DNA of 59,310 nt from Actinomycetota bacterium (GTDB lineage: Bacteria > Actinomycetota > Acidimicrobiia > Spongiisociales > UBA11373), in assembly GCA_020444505.1 (NCBI GenBank), contig JAHLKU010000011.1:1-59310 (forward strand), written 5' to 3'. The notes under the pieces are model-generated. The model ran no database searches, had not been told where the DNA came from, and saw nothing but the letters and a program-made list of their open reading frames with translations. Positions within the stretch are counted from its first letter, which is position 1. Every line of letters starts with the position of its first letter. The position numbers were made by a program, and so were the translations under genes. This document shows, piece by piece, positions 35,791 to 44,680 of the stretch.

Positions 35791-36291
35791 TCACCGCACC
35801 TCGTAGCGGAGTTCGCACACCTCCACCTGCGTGCCTTCGACGTCCTCGGTGAAGGTGCGGGTGCGGGTGAAGCCGTGGTGCTCGTAGAAGCCGAGGGCGC
35901 GGTCGTTGGCGGCCTCGGTCTTCACCACGACCACGGCGGCGCCCCGCTCGGCCACCGCCTCGACGGCGGCCTCCAGCAGCGGACCGCCCAGGCCCCGGCC
36001 GGTGCGGTCCTCGCGCACCACGATGCCGGCCAGTTCGGCCTCGCCGCCGTCGGCCCGGGTGGCGGAGAAGCCGACCACCTCCTGCCCGTCCCAGGCCAGG
36101 AACATGCGGCGCGACGGCCCGCCGACCCGTTCCCGCAGGGCATCGGGGTCGGTGATCGCCCGCATCGTCTCCTCGGAGGCGCCTGCCCACCCCGGGGCCT
36201 CCGGACCGGTCATCGCCCAGGCGGCCCAGAAGAAGGCGGCGATCGCCTCGACGTCGCCCTCACCGGCCTCGGTGACGTGCGGTCTGCCCAT
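35791..36291 (-). CDS. GNAT family N-acetyltransferase
   Basis: A 166-aa single-domain acetyltransferase. Acetyl-CoA motif: LAGIVVREDRTGRGLGGPLL (VxxxxRxxGxG), followed by VVVKTEAANDRALGFYEHHG. The ATG at 36291 lies 6 nt after TAGCGT, a leaderless arrangement. The substrate is unknown. Convergent with the aminotransferase gene, with only 9 nt between stops. Confidence 0.85.
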   Translation of the reverse strand: MGRPHVTEAGEGDVEAIAAFFWAAWAMTGPEAPGWAGASEETMRAITDPDALRERVGGPSRRMFLAWDGQEVVGFSATRADGGEAELAGIVVREDRTGRGLGGPLLEAAVEAVAERGAAVVVVKTEAANDRALGFYEHHGFTRTRTFTEDVEGTQVEVCELRYEVR

Positions 36292-36297
36292 GGGGCG

Positions 36298-36303
36298 ACG
36301 CTA
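36298..36303 (-). promoter_or_regulatory. -10 box TAGCGT, leaderless start
   Basis: TAGCGT on the minus strand lies 6 nt before the ATG at 36291. Confidence 0.5.
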
Positions 36304-36399
36304 CGCGCCGCTCCCGGCGCCCGTGGCGGCGATCCGTCGGATCGCCGGCGGAGAGGGGGACCGTGGAACCGGGAGCGGGCGCCTGCCCCCGGCCCTCCG

Positions 36400-38826
36400 T
36401 CAGTCCCCGACGACGAAGAACAGCCAGGTGCCGTCGGCGTCGATGCCGACCCGGTAGCCGATGAAGGCGCCGAACCCGGCATAGCCGTCCAGGTCTCCCT
36501 GGTCGTAGATCTCCGCCAGGGCCTGCCGATCGGCGTCGGAGACGGCGTCCCAGGAGTCGGCGGCGAAGGCCGCCGGCCACACCCACGGGGGTTCGGCACC
36601 GGGGGCCACTTCCTCGGCCCGTGCCGGGGAGGCGGGCAGGCGCAGGGTCTGCGCCAGCCACCACATCGGCCCGCGCTCCAGCTCCAGGGGCAGGTCGGAG
36701 CGGCGTTCCTCGGCGTCCCGCAGCCAGGCGATCGGGTCGTTCACCGGGTCGCCGAAGGAGACGGCGACCGATTGCTCGCCCACCATCGCCGACAGGGCCT
36801 CCCAGTCGCACGCCCTGGCGGCGGCGAACAGCGACTCGCGAGCCTCGGCCACGGCCTCGGGGAGGTCCTGGGGCGGCAGGTCGGCGGGAACGTCTGCGCC
36901 GGAGCAGGCCGGCGCGGCCGCCTCCGACGTCGCCGCCAGCCACACCGGGTGCTCCCGCACGTTGGTCTGGCTGCCGTCGCGAGCCGACGCCTCCCACACG
37001 ATCAGCGATCCCCTCTGGTCCTCGTCCACCTGGTAGGGGATCTCCACGGTCCAGTCGCCGCGGCACCCGGTGCCGCAGGTGGCGGTGGCGAACCCCTCCC
37101 AGAGGATGAGGCCGTCGGCGTCGGTGAGCGCCATCGAGACGGTGGCCTCGAACACGTCGGCCGTGCCGGAGGCCGTGAACGGGACGTTGCGGGCGACCGA
37201 CCAGTACGGCGGCGACTCGATCATGATCGGCGGCAGCAGGTCGTCGAAGTCGGCACGGGTGGCCGTGTCGCCGCCCCCGAAGGCGTAGTCGCCGTAGTCG
37301 CCGGCGCTGCCGTCCACGTGCAGGCGCACGGCGTCGATTCCGTCGAAGCGGGTGAGGGTGAAGACCACCTGGGCGAGGCGGGTGCGCATCGAGGCCGCAT
37401 CGCCGTCGGACAGGAACTCGCCGGACAGGTCGACGTCGGCGGTGCCGTCGCCTGCGATCGACAGGTCGAGCAGGCGGGTGCCCTCGGGGATGGCGGTGGT
37501 GATGGCAGGGACCGACGCCTGCTGGCCGGGGGTCGGGCCCTGCAGCAGCCACTGCAGCGCCTGGTACGGCTGGTCGGTCAGCGGATAGGAGAGGATCGCC
37601 GTCGGCCACGCCACCGGGACCAGGTGCGGTCCGGGGGTGAGGTGGGTGGCGTCGGCATCCATCAGCAGGTAGACGGCCAGTTCGGCGGGCACGTCGGCGG
37701 GCCCGGGGACCGTGGTGGCGGTTGCGCCGGCCGATGTGACCACGACCGGCGTGGTCCGGGTGTCGATCACCTCGACCCCGCTGCCGAACGCCTCGGCGAT
37801 CAGGTTGGCGCGGCCGGTGTACCCGAGGTCGGGGATCGTGACCTGCCAGACCCCCCAGTCCCACTCGCCGCGGCACTCGCTCCACGGCGTCCCGCAGGTG
37901 GCGGTGACGGTCTCCTGCCACAGCGTCTGCTCGTCGACCTCCAGCGTGAGGCGGACCTGGTTCCCCACCGAGTTGGCGACCCCGGAGGCGGTGAAGGGGA
38001 GGTCGATCGCGGCCCCGAACGACGGCGAGTCGACGAAGGCGAGGGACTGGTACCCCTCGAACGTGAGCCGGGTGACCTTCTCGTCCACGAAGGGGTGGTC
38101 GCCGAACTCGCTCTCGGGGATCAGGTCCAGGGACCCGGCCACCACGCCGCCGGTGAAGCGGCTGTCGTCGAGCAGGAACGCCACCGCATCGATGCCGTCG
38201 ATGCGGGTGAGCGTGAAGACGATCTGCGCCAGGCCGTCGGCGTCGGGGTACCCGAAGGCCGCCCACTGGTGCGGCACGAACACGGTGGCGACCGTGCGCG
38301 GGTCGTCGCCGGCACGGGTCAACTTGCTCACCGACAGGGGCGGGCCGTCGATGCCCCCGGGGATGGCGTTCCACAGCCCGGCGGACGCCTCGTCGGCGGT
38401 GGGCGTCTGGAGCAGCGCGGCGAGGGTGGCCTCAGCCTCTGCGAAGAGGCCGCCCTCCGGGTCGTCCGAGGGGGCCTCGAACGCCACCGTGCGGGGCACG
38501 GGCACCACCACGGCGCCCGTGTCGGTGCTCGAGAGCAGGTAGACCGCCGCGGCCCGTTCCACGGGTGCAACGACGGAGGCCGCGGTGGTGCTCGACGGGT
38601 CGGCGGCCTCGACGGTCCCGCCGTCGCGGCCCAGCCACAGCAGCCACCCGCCGCCCACCACGGTGACGGCGAGGGCGGCGGCGGCGGCGACGGCCCACGA
38701 CGGCCAGTGTCCCCGGGAGCGGCGTCCGGCCACGATGCGGTCGGCGGCGCCCATCGGGGCGGAGGGCAGGGCGTCGTCGGGGACGGGGTTGGCGTCCCGC
38801 AGGCGGTCGAACGGGTCGTGACTCAT
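36400..38826 (-). CDS. Anti-sigma-like membrane protein with duplicated GerMN and Gmad2 domains
   Basis: An 808-aa protein overlapping the upstream ECF sigma gene by 4 nt (ATGA). A short cytoplasmic N-terminus (DPFDRLRDANPVPDDAL, about 1-43) resembles the start of membrane anti-sigma factors and is followed by one helix (AVAAAAALAVTVVGGGWLLWL). Outside are two rounds of a GerMN-like domain (GLAQIVFTLTRIDGIDAVAF about 200; RLAQVVFTLTRFDGIDAVRL about 500) and a Gmad2-like immunoglobulin domain (PFTASGVAN, then PFTASGTADVFEATVSM, each with a Cys-containing TATCGT). The last 150 residues look NTF2-like. GerMN and Gmad2 are known from spore-germination and envelope proteins. A sensor controlling the sigma factor is the inference. 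Confidence 0.8.
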   Translation of the reverse strand: MSHDPFDRLRDANPVPDDALPSAPMGAADRIVAGRRSRGHWPSWAVAAAAALAVTVVGGGWLLWLGRDGGTVEAADPSSTTAASVVAPVERAAAVYLLSSTDTGAVVVPVPRTVAFEAPSDDPEGGLFAEAEATLAALLQTPTADEASAGLWNAIPGGIDGPPLSVSKLTRAGDDPRTVATVFVPHQWAAFGYPDADGLAQIVFTLTRIDGIDAVAFLLDDSRFTGGVVAGSLDLIPESEFGDHPFVDEKVTRLTFEGYQSLAFVDSPSFGAAIDLPFTASGVANSVGNQVRLTLEVDEQTLWQETVTATCGTPWSECRGEWDWGVWQVTIPDLGYTGRANLIAEAFGSGVEVIDTRTTPVVVTSAGATATTVPGPADVPAELAVYLLMDADATHLTPGPHLVPVAWPTAILSYPLTDQPYQALQWLLQGPTPGQQASVPAITTAIPEGTRLLDLSIAGDGTADVDLSGEFLSDGDAASMRTRLAQVVFTLTRFDGIDAVRLHVDGSAGDYGDYAFGGGDTATRADFDDLLPPIMIESPPYWSVARNVPFTASGTADVFEATVSMALTDADGLILWEGFATATCGTGCRGDWTVEIPYQVDEDQRGSLIVWEASARDGSQTNVREHPVWLAATSEAAAPACSGADVPADLPPQDLPEAVAEARESLFAAARACDWEALSAMVGEQSVAVSFGDPVNDPIAWLRDAEERRSDLPLELERGPMWWLAQTLRLPASPARAEEVAPGAEPPWVWPAAFAADSWDAVSDADRQALAEIYDQGDLDGYAGFGAFIGYRVGIDADGTWLFFVVGD

Positions 38827-39341
38827 GGGGCGTCCCCTTCCATCGACGAGGCGAGCCGGGCGCGCGCCCGATGGAGGCGCACCGCGGCGGCATTGGCGGA
38901 GATGCCGAGGACGGCGCCGATCCGGTCGGGGCCGAGCCCCTCCCAGGCGGCCAGGAGCAGGATCTCCCGGTCGTCGTCCCGCAGCCCGTCGAGGGCGGCG
39001 ACCACGTCGGGCGCCGGCTCGACGGCGGGGCGGGCGAGCGTCTCCTCGGCGACCCTGGCGGCCAGCCTGCCGGCCCGGCGGCGGGACCGCTGCAGGTTGG
39101 CGGTGACGTTGCGGGCCACCCCGTACAGCCACGGCAGGGTGCCGGGCTCGTCGGGGACGCGGCGCAGCCGCCGCCATGCGACGGTGAACGTCTCGGCGGC
39201 GACGTCGGCGGCGTCGTCCCGCCCCACCCGCCGGGCGGCGTAGCCGTACACGGCGGGGTAGTGGCGGGCGAACACCTCGCGGAACCGCTGCTCGGCCTGT
39301 GGCGCCGCGCCGGCATGGGACGCCGTCATCGTGCTCTCCAT
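38823..39341 (-). CDS. ECF-type RNA polymerase sigma factor
   Basis: A 172-aa sigma-70 family protein. Region 2 is ARHYPAVYGYAARRVGRDDA and AETFTVAWRRLRRV with WLYGVARNVTANLQRSRRR; region 4 is DDREILLLAAWEGLGPDRIG and SANAAAVRLHRARARL. The ATG at 39341 is used; an ATG at 39329 with GGAGAG 4 nt upstream is equally possible. A TATCGT box at 39378-39383 may be the promoter. It is coupled to the GerMN protein gene, which is presumably its membrane regulator. Confidence 0.92.
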   Translation of the reverse strand: MESTMTASHAGAAPQAEQRFREVFARHYPAVYGYAARRVGRDDAADVAAETFTVAWRRLRRVPDEPGTLPWLYGVARNVTANLQRSRRRAGRLAARVAEETLARPAVEPAPDVVAALDGLRDDDREILLLAAWEGLGPDRIGAVLGISANAAAVRLHRARARLASSMEGDAP

Positions 39342-39412
39342 ACCGGCTTCATGTCCGGCACCTCGTCGGGATTACCGACGATACGGCCGTCCCGGCACTT
39401 CGGGCGGGCTCC

Positions 39413-39898
39413 TCAACCCTCCAGGGCGTCGGCGATCTCCCCGGCCCAGGCGGCGATCGCCTCCCAGTCCCGGGCGTCGCCGCCCTTGCCGCTCTGCACC
39501 ATCTTCCTGGCGATGAACCCGGTGGCGTGCTCGTCGAGGACGCCACCGAAGGTGGCGCGGTCCCGCACGTCGAGGTGCTCTTCCAGGGAGGCCAGCCACT
39601 TGGGGAACGGCTGCGGCTCGTCTGCGGTGTCGCCGAGCGGCCCGCTGTGGAACAGCCACAGCGGGGTGTCGGGTGCCGTGCGCAGCACCCTGCCCATCAG
39701 CCGCTTGACGGGGCGCCGCCACATGCCGGCGTAGATGGCGCTCCCCACCACCAGGGCGTCGTAGCCGCCGGGCCTGGCCTTGCCGGCCTCGAGCACGTCC
39801 ACCTCGTGGCCGCGCCCGGAGAGGGTCTCACCGATCTTCTCGGCGATGGGCGTGGTGCCGCCGTTCTTGGTGCCGTAGGCCACCAGGACCCGTGCCAT
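39413..39898 (-). CDS. Flavodoxin domain protein
   Basis: A 161-aa FMN-binding protein of the Flavodoxin_5 type, related to HemG-like protoporphyrinogen oxidases. The phosphate loop is VAYGTKNGGTTPIAE near the N-terminus, with YDALVVGSAIYAGMWRRPV and WLFHSGPLGD contacting the flavin. The ATG at 39898 follows GAGGAG. No haem genes are adjacent, so the redox partner is unknown. Confidence 0.9.
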   Translation of the reverse strand: MARVLVAYGTKNGGTTPIAEKIGETLSGRGHEVDVLEAGKARPGGYDALVVGSAIYAGMWRRPVKRLMGRVLRTAPDTPLWLFHSGPLGDTADEPQPFPKWLASLEEHLDVRDRATFGGVLDEHATGFIARKMVQSGKGGDARDWEAIAAWAGEIADALEG

Positions 39899-40030
39899 GT
39901 CGTGCTCCTCTGCTCGCGCTCCTGCGGGGTGAGATGTACCGCGTTCGGGCGGCCCCGGGAAGAGGCCAAGGTCCCTGGGACGAACGGCATTGGCGCAGGT
40001 GCGCCGATCCCCCTTGAATGGGTGGTCGCG

Positions 40031-40918
40031 ATGCTCGACGTGCACGGCCTGCAGAAGCGGTTCGGCGACGTGGTGGCCCTCGACGGGTGCACCCTGTCGG
40101 TGCAGCGCGGCCAGATGCTCGGGTTCCTGGGGCCCAACGGGGCGGGGAAGACCACCACCATGCGCTCGGTCTTCGGCCTGGTCGCCCCCGACGCCGGCGA
40201 GGTCACCTGGGACGGGCGTCCCATCGACGCCGCCGCCAGGCTCCGCTTCGGGTACATGCCCGAGGAGCGGGGCCTGTACCCGCGCATGACCGCCGTCGAC
40301 CAGATCGCCTACTTCGGACGCCTCCACGGCATGTCCAAGGCCGATGCCGTCGCCGCAGGCACCGTGCTGCTGCGCGAGTTCGGCCTGGCCGACCGGGCAG
40401 GCGCCCGTCTCGACGAACTGTCCCACGGCAACCAGCAGCGGGTGCAGCTGGCGGTGGCGATGGTCCACCGGCCCGACCTGCTGGTCCTGGACGAGCCGTT
40501 CGCCGGGCTCGACCCGGTGGCGGCGGGCGTGCTGGCGGCGGCGTTGGAGCGCCGGGCGTCGGAGGGCGCCGCGGTGCTGTTCTCCAGCCATCAGCTGGAC
40601 GTGGTGGAGGACCTCTGTGAGGACGTGGTCATCGTCAACCGGGGCCGCGTGGTGGCCGAGGGGTCGGTGCAGGACCTGCGCGCCGCGCTGCCCCGCCGCT
40701 ACCTGGACGTGACGGTGCGGGGGGCCGGGGCCGGCTGGGAGCAGACCCTTCCCGGCGGCGAGGTGGTGTCCCGCAGCGGCGACCGGGTCCGCCTGCTGCT
40801 CTCCGACGGCTTCGACCTGGCTGCGCTGGCGGTCGCCGCCGAGGCGGCGGGCGAGGTGGTGGAGTTCGCCCTCCGCCCGCCCGACCTGTCCGAGGTGTTC
40901 GCGGAGGTGGCGCGATGA
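40031..40918 (+). CDS. ABC-2 exporter ATP-binding protein
   Basis: A 295-aa ATPase with Walker A GPNGAGKTT, signature LSHGNQQRV and Walker B LLVLDEPFAGLDPVA, plus a C-terminal extension of about 80 residues seen in NatA/DUF4162-type exporters. The pairing with a downstream NatB-like permease (overlap ATGA) suggests export of a small molecule, ion or drug. The ATG at 40031 is used; an in-frame GTG at 40022 is an alternative. Confidence 0.92.
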   Translation: MLDVHGLQKRFGDVVALDGCTLSVQRGQMLGFLGPNGAGKTTTMRSVFGLVAPDAGEVTWDGRPIDAAARLRFGYMPEERGLYPRMTAVDQIAYFGRLHGMSKADAVAAGTVLLREFGLADRAGARLDELSHGNQQRVQLAVAMVHRPDLLVLDEPFAGLDPVAAGVLAAALERRASEGAAVLFSSHQLDVVEDLCEDVVIVNRGRVVAEGSVQDLRAALPRRYLDVTVRGAGAGWEQTLPGGEVVSRSGDRVRLLLSDGFDLAALAVAAEAAGEVVEFALRPPDLSEVFAEVAR

Positions 40919-41757
40919 CCTGGTGGCAGACCGTGAGCCTGGTGGCGCAGAGGGAGTTCGCCGCTCGCAAGCGGGCGACGATGATCATCACGCTGATCCT
41001 GGTGCTGGTGGGCGTCGGGGTCGTCATGCTGGCCGGGGTCGCCTCCGGCGACGGGCAGGCCGCCGCGCTCGACCCTGCGGACGCCGACGAGGTGCTCGGG
41101 TTCATCGGCGTGGTCGTCATGTTCATGGCCATCGTCATGACCGGCCAGGTGCTGCTGATGGGCGTGGCCGAGGAGAAGAACAGCCGCGTCGCCGAGGTGG
41201 TGCTGGGGGCGATGCGGCCCCGGTTGCTGCTGGGCGGCAAGGTGATCGCCATCGGGTTGATCGGCCTGTTCGAGGTGCTGCTGACCGGCACGCTGGTGCT
41301 GTGGGCCGGCAGCGCCGTGGACAAGGTGCAGTTGCCGGACGCCACCGGCGGTGCCATCGCCATCGTCGTGCTGTGGTTCCTGCTGGGGTTCGGGTTCTAC
41401 GCCACCATCTACGCCGCCGCCGGATCGCTGGTGGCCCGGCACCAGAACGCCGCCAACGCGGCGGGGCCCATCAACCTCATGGTGATGGCCGGCTACTTCA
41501 TCGGCGTGGTCTCGTCGAGCGCCGGGGCGAACCCGGTGCTGAAGGTGGCGTCCCTGACGCCGCCGTTGGCGCCCACCACCATGCCGCTGCGAATGATCCA
41601 GGGCACCGCCGACGTCTGGGAGATCGTCGTGTCGATCTCGCTGCTGGTGGTGACGTCCTACCTGATGATCCTGCTGGCCGAGCGCGTCTACTCGGGCGGC
41701 CTGCTGTCGTCCGGCAAGACCCGCTTCAAGGACGCACTCCGCAACGCGGTGCGGTGA
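40915..41757 (+). CDS. ABC-2 exporter permease, NatB-like
   Basis: A 280-aa membrane protein. The N-terminal VAQREFAARKRATMIITLIL is typical of ABC-2 permeases, followed by several helices; GVAEEKNSRVAEVVLGAMRP is the NatB-type coupling loop. About six membrane spans are visible. Translationally coupled to the ATPase. The substrate is unknown. Confidence 0.9.
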   Translation: MTWWQTVSLVAQREFAARKRATMIITLILVLVGVGVVMLAGVASGDGQAAALDPADADEVLGFIGVVVMFMAIVMTGQVLLMGVAEEKNSRVAEVVLGAMRPRLLLGGKVIAIGLIGLFEVLLTGTLVLWAGSAVDKVQLPDATGGAIAIVVLWFLLGFGFYATIYAAAGSLVARHQNAANAAGPINLMVMAGYFIGVVSSSAGANPVLKVASLTPPLAPTTMPLRMIQGTADVWEIVVSISLLVVTSYLMILLAERVYSGGLLSSGKTRFKDALRNAVR

Positions 41758-41786
41758 GACCGGGGGATCTCCCTCCGGGACGACCC

Positions 41787-41839
41787 GACGGCCGGGCGGT
41801 CCGGGGCGGTGTCCGCCTCCTCCGGCCTGCCCGGCCGTC
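41787..41839. terminator. Long inverted repeat between convergent genes
   Basis: GACGGCCGGGC (41787-41797) and GCCCGGCCGTC (41829-41839) are a perfect 11-bp inverted repeat with a 31-nt loop. It lies in the 129-bp gap between a permease gene and the convergent surface-protein gene, so it could end both transcripts. Confidence 0.45.
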
Positions 41840-41886
41840 GAGTCCCCGTCCCCGCCGCTCCCTGCGGCGGAGCGCCCAGCGTCTCC

Positions 41887-44541
41887 CTACTGCCCGAAGT
41901 AGTGGACCGGGTCGGTGGCCTCGGTCCGTCTCCCGTCGTTGTCCCAGGCGAACACCTCGACCTCGGCGGCGTACTGGCCGGATTGCGCAGGCACGATCGC
42001 CATGCAGACCAGGGTCTGGCCGGCGTTGAGCACGTCGTCGCCGGTGCACTGGATGTCGGACGGCGACAGGCCGGGGTGCTCGATGGTGATGTCGTTCTCC
42101 CACGTGTTGCCGGCGTTGACGATGGAGTACCGGAAGGTCACGTAGTTCCCGGCCCTCACGGTCGGCCCCGGCGGGGTGTCGGCGTTGTCGCGGTTCACCG
42201 ACACCTCGACCCGGAGGTCGTGGATGCGGGGTTCGTCGCGGGTGTGCCAGTGGTACGGGTCGGAGTCGCTCACGCCCGTGCCGGCGGCGTCGGCGGTCAC
42301 CGTGCCGGTGCCGGCGTGGTTGCCCCAGCGGGTGACGTCGGTGTCGTAGCAGGTCATCGCCTCGCCGACGGCGAGGGTGTCCTGCGGGCAGTCCACGGCG
42401 CCGCGCCGGCTGTCGTCGACGGCGACGCCGGTGAGCGGGGTCTGGCCGGTGTTGGTGACCACGTAGGAGAAGTGGATGGTGTCGCCGGGGGTCAGCAGGC
42501 GCGGGCCCGGCGCGTGGTCGGCGTCCCAGCCCTCTACGTAGGCCTGGATGCTCACGTCGGGGGCGACGGCCGTGCCGAAGAAGTGGTACCCGGCCACGTC
42601 CTCGATCTCGGCGCCGTCGCCGTCCCACGTCCTGGCCAGGGCCTCCCCGGTGTTGTACGAGGCGGCGACGACGGCCGTGCGGGTGCAGGTGATGGAGGCG
42701 CCGACGGGGAGGGCGCGCTCGGGGCAGTCCACCCGGCCGATCGCCGGATCCCACATCCACAGTGCCCACAGGTCGGTGCCGCCGGTGTTGGTGGCGACGT
42801 AATCGATGGTCACGGTGCCGCCCATCACCGCAGCGGGGCCGGGCGGGACGCCGGCCGGCGTGCCGTCCACCAGGATCTCGAGCGAGAGGCCGGGCACCGG
42901 CGGGAGGGTGGTGGTCGTGGTGGTGGTGCCGCCGGGGAGGGTGGTGGTCGTCGTGGTCGTCACCGGGACGGTGGCGTAGTTCGCCGTGCCGAGGGCCGCC
43001 GCCTCGGCGCCGTCGCCCGCCCAGGCGGTGGCGTCCACGCCGGCCTGGTAGACGTCCCGGTCGGCGGTGGCGGTGACGGTGCAGGTGACGGCCTCGCCCA
43101 CCCGGATGGTGCGGGTGGGACAGTCCGCCCTGCCGCGGCCGTTGTGCCAGACGATCAGCGAGTAGAGGTCGCGGGTGCCGGTGTTGGTGACGGTGTGGGC
43201 CCAGGTGATCGCCTCGCCGGGGGAGAGTTGCGGGCCGGGGGCGGTGCCGGCGTCCATGCCGTTCACCGCGGTGGCCATGTCGAGGCCGACCACCGGTGCG
43301 GGAGGGGAGGTGGTCGTGGTCGTGGAGCCCGGGAGCGTCGTCGTCGTCACCGGGGGCACGGTGGTGGTCGTGCCCGTGTCGATGGTGGTGTAGCCGGCGG
43401 TGCCCTCGTCGGCGGCCTCGGTGCCGTCCCCGGCGTAGGCGAAGGCGCTGACGTCGGCGTCGTACCGATCGAGGTCGGCGGTCCCGGTGACGGTGCACGT
43501 GACGGAGTCGCCGATCCGCAGGGTGCGGGTGGGGCAGTCGGCCCTGCCGTGACCCTCGTGCCACACGATCAGCGACCACAGGTCCTGGTCGCCGGTGTTG
43601 GTGACGGTGTGGGCCCAGGTCACCGCCTCGCCGGGGGTGAGCAGCGGCCCGGGAGGCGTGCCGGCGTCCTGCCCGTTGGCCGCGGTGGCCAGGCCGATGG
43701 CCGGCCCGGTGGCGGGGGTCGTGGTGGTGGTCGCCGGCACCGTCGTGGTCGTGGTGCTGGTGGTGGGTGCCGGGGCCGTGGTGGACGTCGTGGCGGCCGG
43801 CACCGTCGTGGTCGTGGTCGTCGGTGCGGTCGTGGTGGTGGTCGTGGCCGGGAGCGTCGTGGTGGTGGCGGGAGGAGCCGTGGTCGTGGTGGTGGGTGCC
43901 GGAGCGGAGGCCACGGTGAGGCGCAGGTCGTCCACGGCCCCGGCGCCGCCCAGGTCCACGGTCAACTCGACCACCCCGTCGATGCCCAGGTCCACCCGGC
44001 GCCAGCGGTTGTCGCCGGTGGGCCAGGCGCGGGCCGCGCCGGTGGCGCCCGTGGTGTCCACCCAGGCGATCCGGGCGCTGCGGAGGTCGGTGTCGGCGAC
44101 CACGATCGACTCCACCCGGACGCTGCCCGCGTCGAGGGTGGTGAAGTCGAAGGTGATGAGGCCGTCCTCGGCGTCGTCGGGGTCGGCGGCGTCGCCGTCC
44201 TCGGAGACGATCAACAGGTTGCCGCGATCGGGGAAGAACAGGTCCGAGTCGCCGCCGGTGCAGTCGCGGCGGGTGCCGCCGGGCTCGCAGGCGCCGTCGA
44301 ACACCATGGCCGCCGGGGTGGTGGGGGCGGCGCGACGGCGGCCGAACACGGCGATGGACCCGTCGACGGGGCCGGAGATGCCGGCGCCCGTGGAGACGGC
44401 GGTCACGGTGGAGCCCTCGGGGAGGCTCTCGAAATCCACCGTCACCGTGGTCCCGGAGCTCTCGGCTCCGGCGGTGAGGCCCCCGACGACGAGGGAAGCG
44501 CCCAGGAGCAGGGCGGCGATCGTCCTGGCATACGTGCGCAC
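41887..44541 (-). CDS. Secreted surface protein with Thr-rich linkers and five Ig-like repeats
   Basis: An 884-aa exported protein. The GTG at 44541 follows GGAGGG and opens a signal peptide (ARTIAALLLGASLVVGGLTA). A first domain (about 27-205, FDFTTLDAGSVRVESIVVAD) resembles a carbohydrate-binding or PEP-CTERM-type beta-sandwich. After a Thr/Pro linker come five related units of roughly 100 residues, each with PPGP-L, a TVTNTG-like strand and a Cys pair (DCPTRT..VTCT). More TTTT linkers separate the first three. These resemble DUF11/DUF7507-type stalk domains. No sortase motif or C-terminal anchor is seen. Probably an envelope stalk or adhesin. Confidence 0.8.
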   Translation of the reverse strand: MRTYARTIAALLLGASLVVGGLTAGAESSGTTVTVDFESLPEGSTVTAVSTGAGISGPVDGSIAVFGRRRAAPTTPAAMVFDGACEPGGTRRDCTGGDSDLFFPDRGNLLIVSEDGDAADPDDAEDGLITFDFTTLDAGSVRVESIVVADTDLRSARIAWVDTTGATGAARAWPTGDNRWRRVDLGIDGVVELTVDLGGAGAVDDLRLTVASAPAPTTTTTAPPATTTTLPATTTTTTAPTTTTTTVPAATTSTTAPAPTTSTTTTTVPATTTTTPATGPAIGLATAANGQDAGTPPGPLLTPGEAVTWAHTVTNTGDQDLWSLIVWHEGHGRADCPTRTLRIGDSVTCTVTGTADLDRYDADVSAFAYAGDGTEAADEGTAGYTTIDTGTTTTVPPVTTTTLPGSTTTTTSPPAPVVGLDMATAVNGMDAGTAPGPQLSPGEAITWAHTVTNTGTRDLYSLIVWHNGRGRADCPTRTIRVGEAVTCTVTATADRDVYQAGVDATAWAGDGAEAAALGTANYATVPVTTTTTTTLPGGTTTTTTTLPPVPGLSLEILVDGTPAGVPPGPAAVMGGTVTIDYVATNTGGTDLWALWMWDPAIGRVDCPERALPVGASITCTRTAVVAASYNTGEALARTWDGDGAEIEDVAGYHFFGTAVAPDVSIQAYVEGWDADHAPGPRLLTPGDTIHFSYVVTNTGQTPLTGVAVDDSRRGAVDCPQDTLAVGEAMTCYDTDVTRWGNHAGTGTVTADAAGTGVSDSDPYHWHTRDEPRIHDLRVEVSVNRDNADTPPGPTVRAGNYVTFRYSIVNAGNTWENDITIEHPGLSPSDIQCTGDDVLNAGQTLVCMAIVPAQSGQYAAEVEVFAWDNDGRRTEATDPVHYFGQ

Positions 44542-44668
44542 GGGGTCCCTCCGTGTCGGCAACACAACTACTTTGCGTGGTCACGATACTGCTGAGAGCG
44601 CGAGCCGCAAGGGTCAACTGCGTCCCGGAGGAGTGACTAGTCCCGGGTCCGGCCCCGTCCGCCGGCTC

Positions 44669-44674
44669 TAACCT
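44669..44674 (+). promoter_or_regulatory. -10 box TAACCT, leaderless start
   Basis: TAACCT lies 6 nt before the GTG at 44681. Confidence 0.5.
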
Positions 44675-44680
44675 GGCCGG

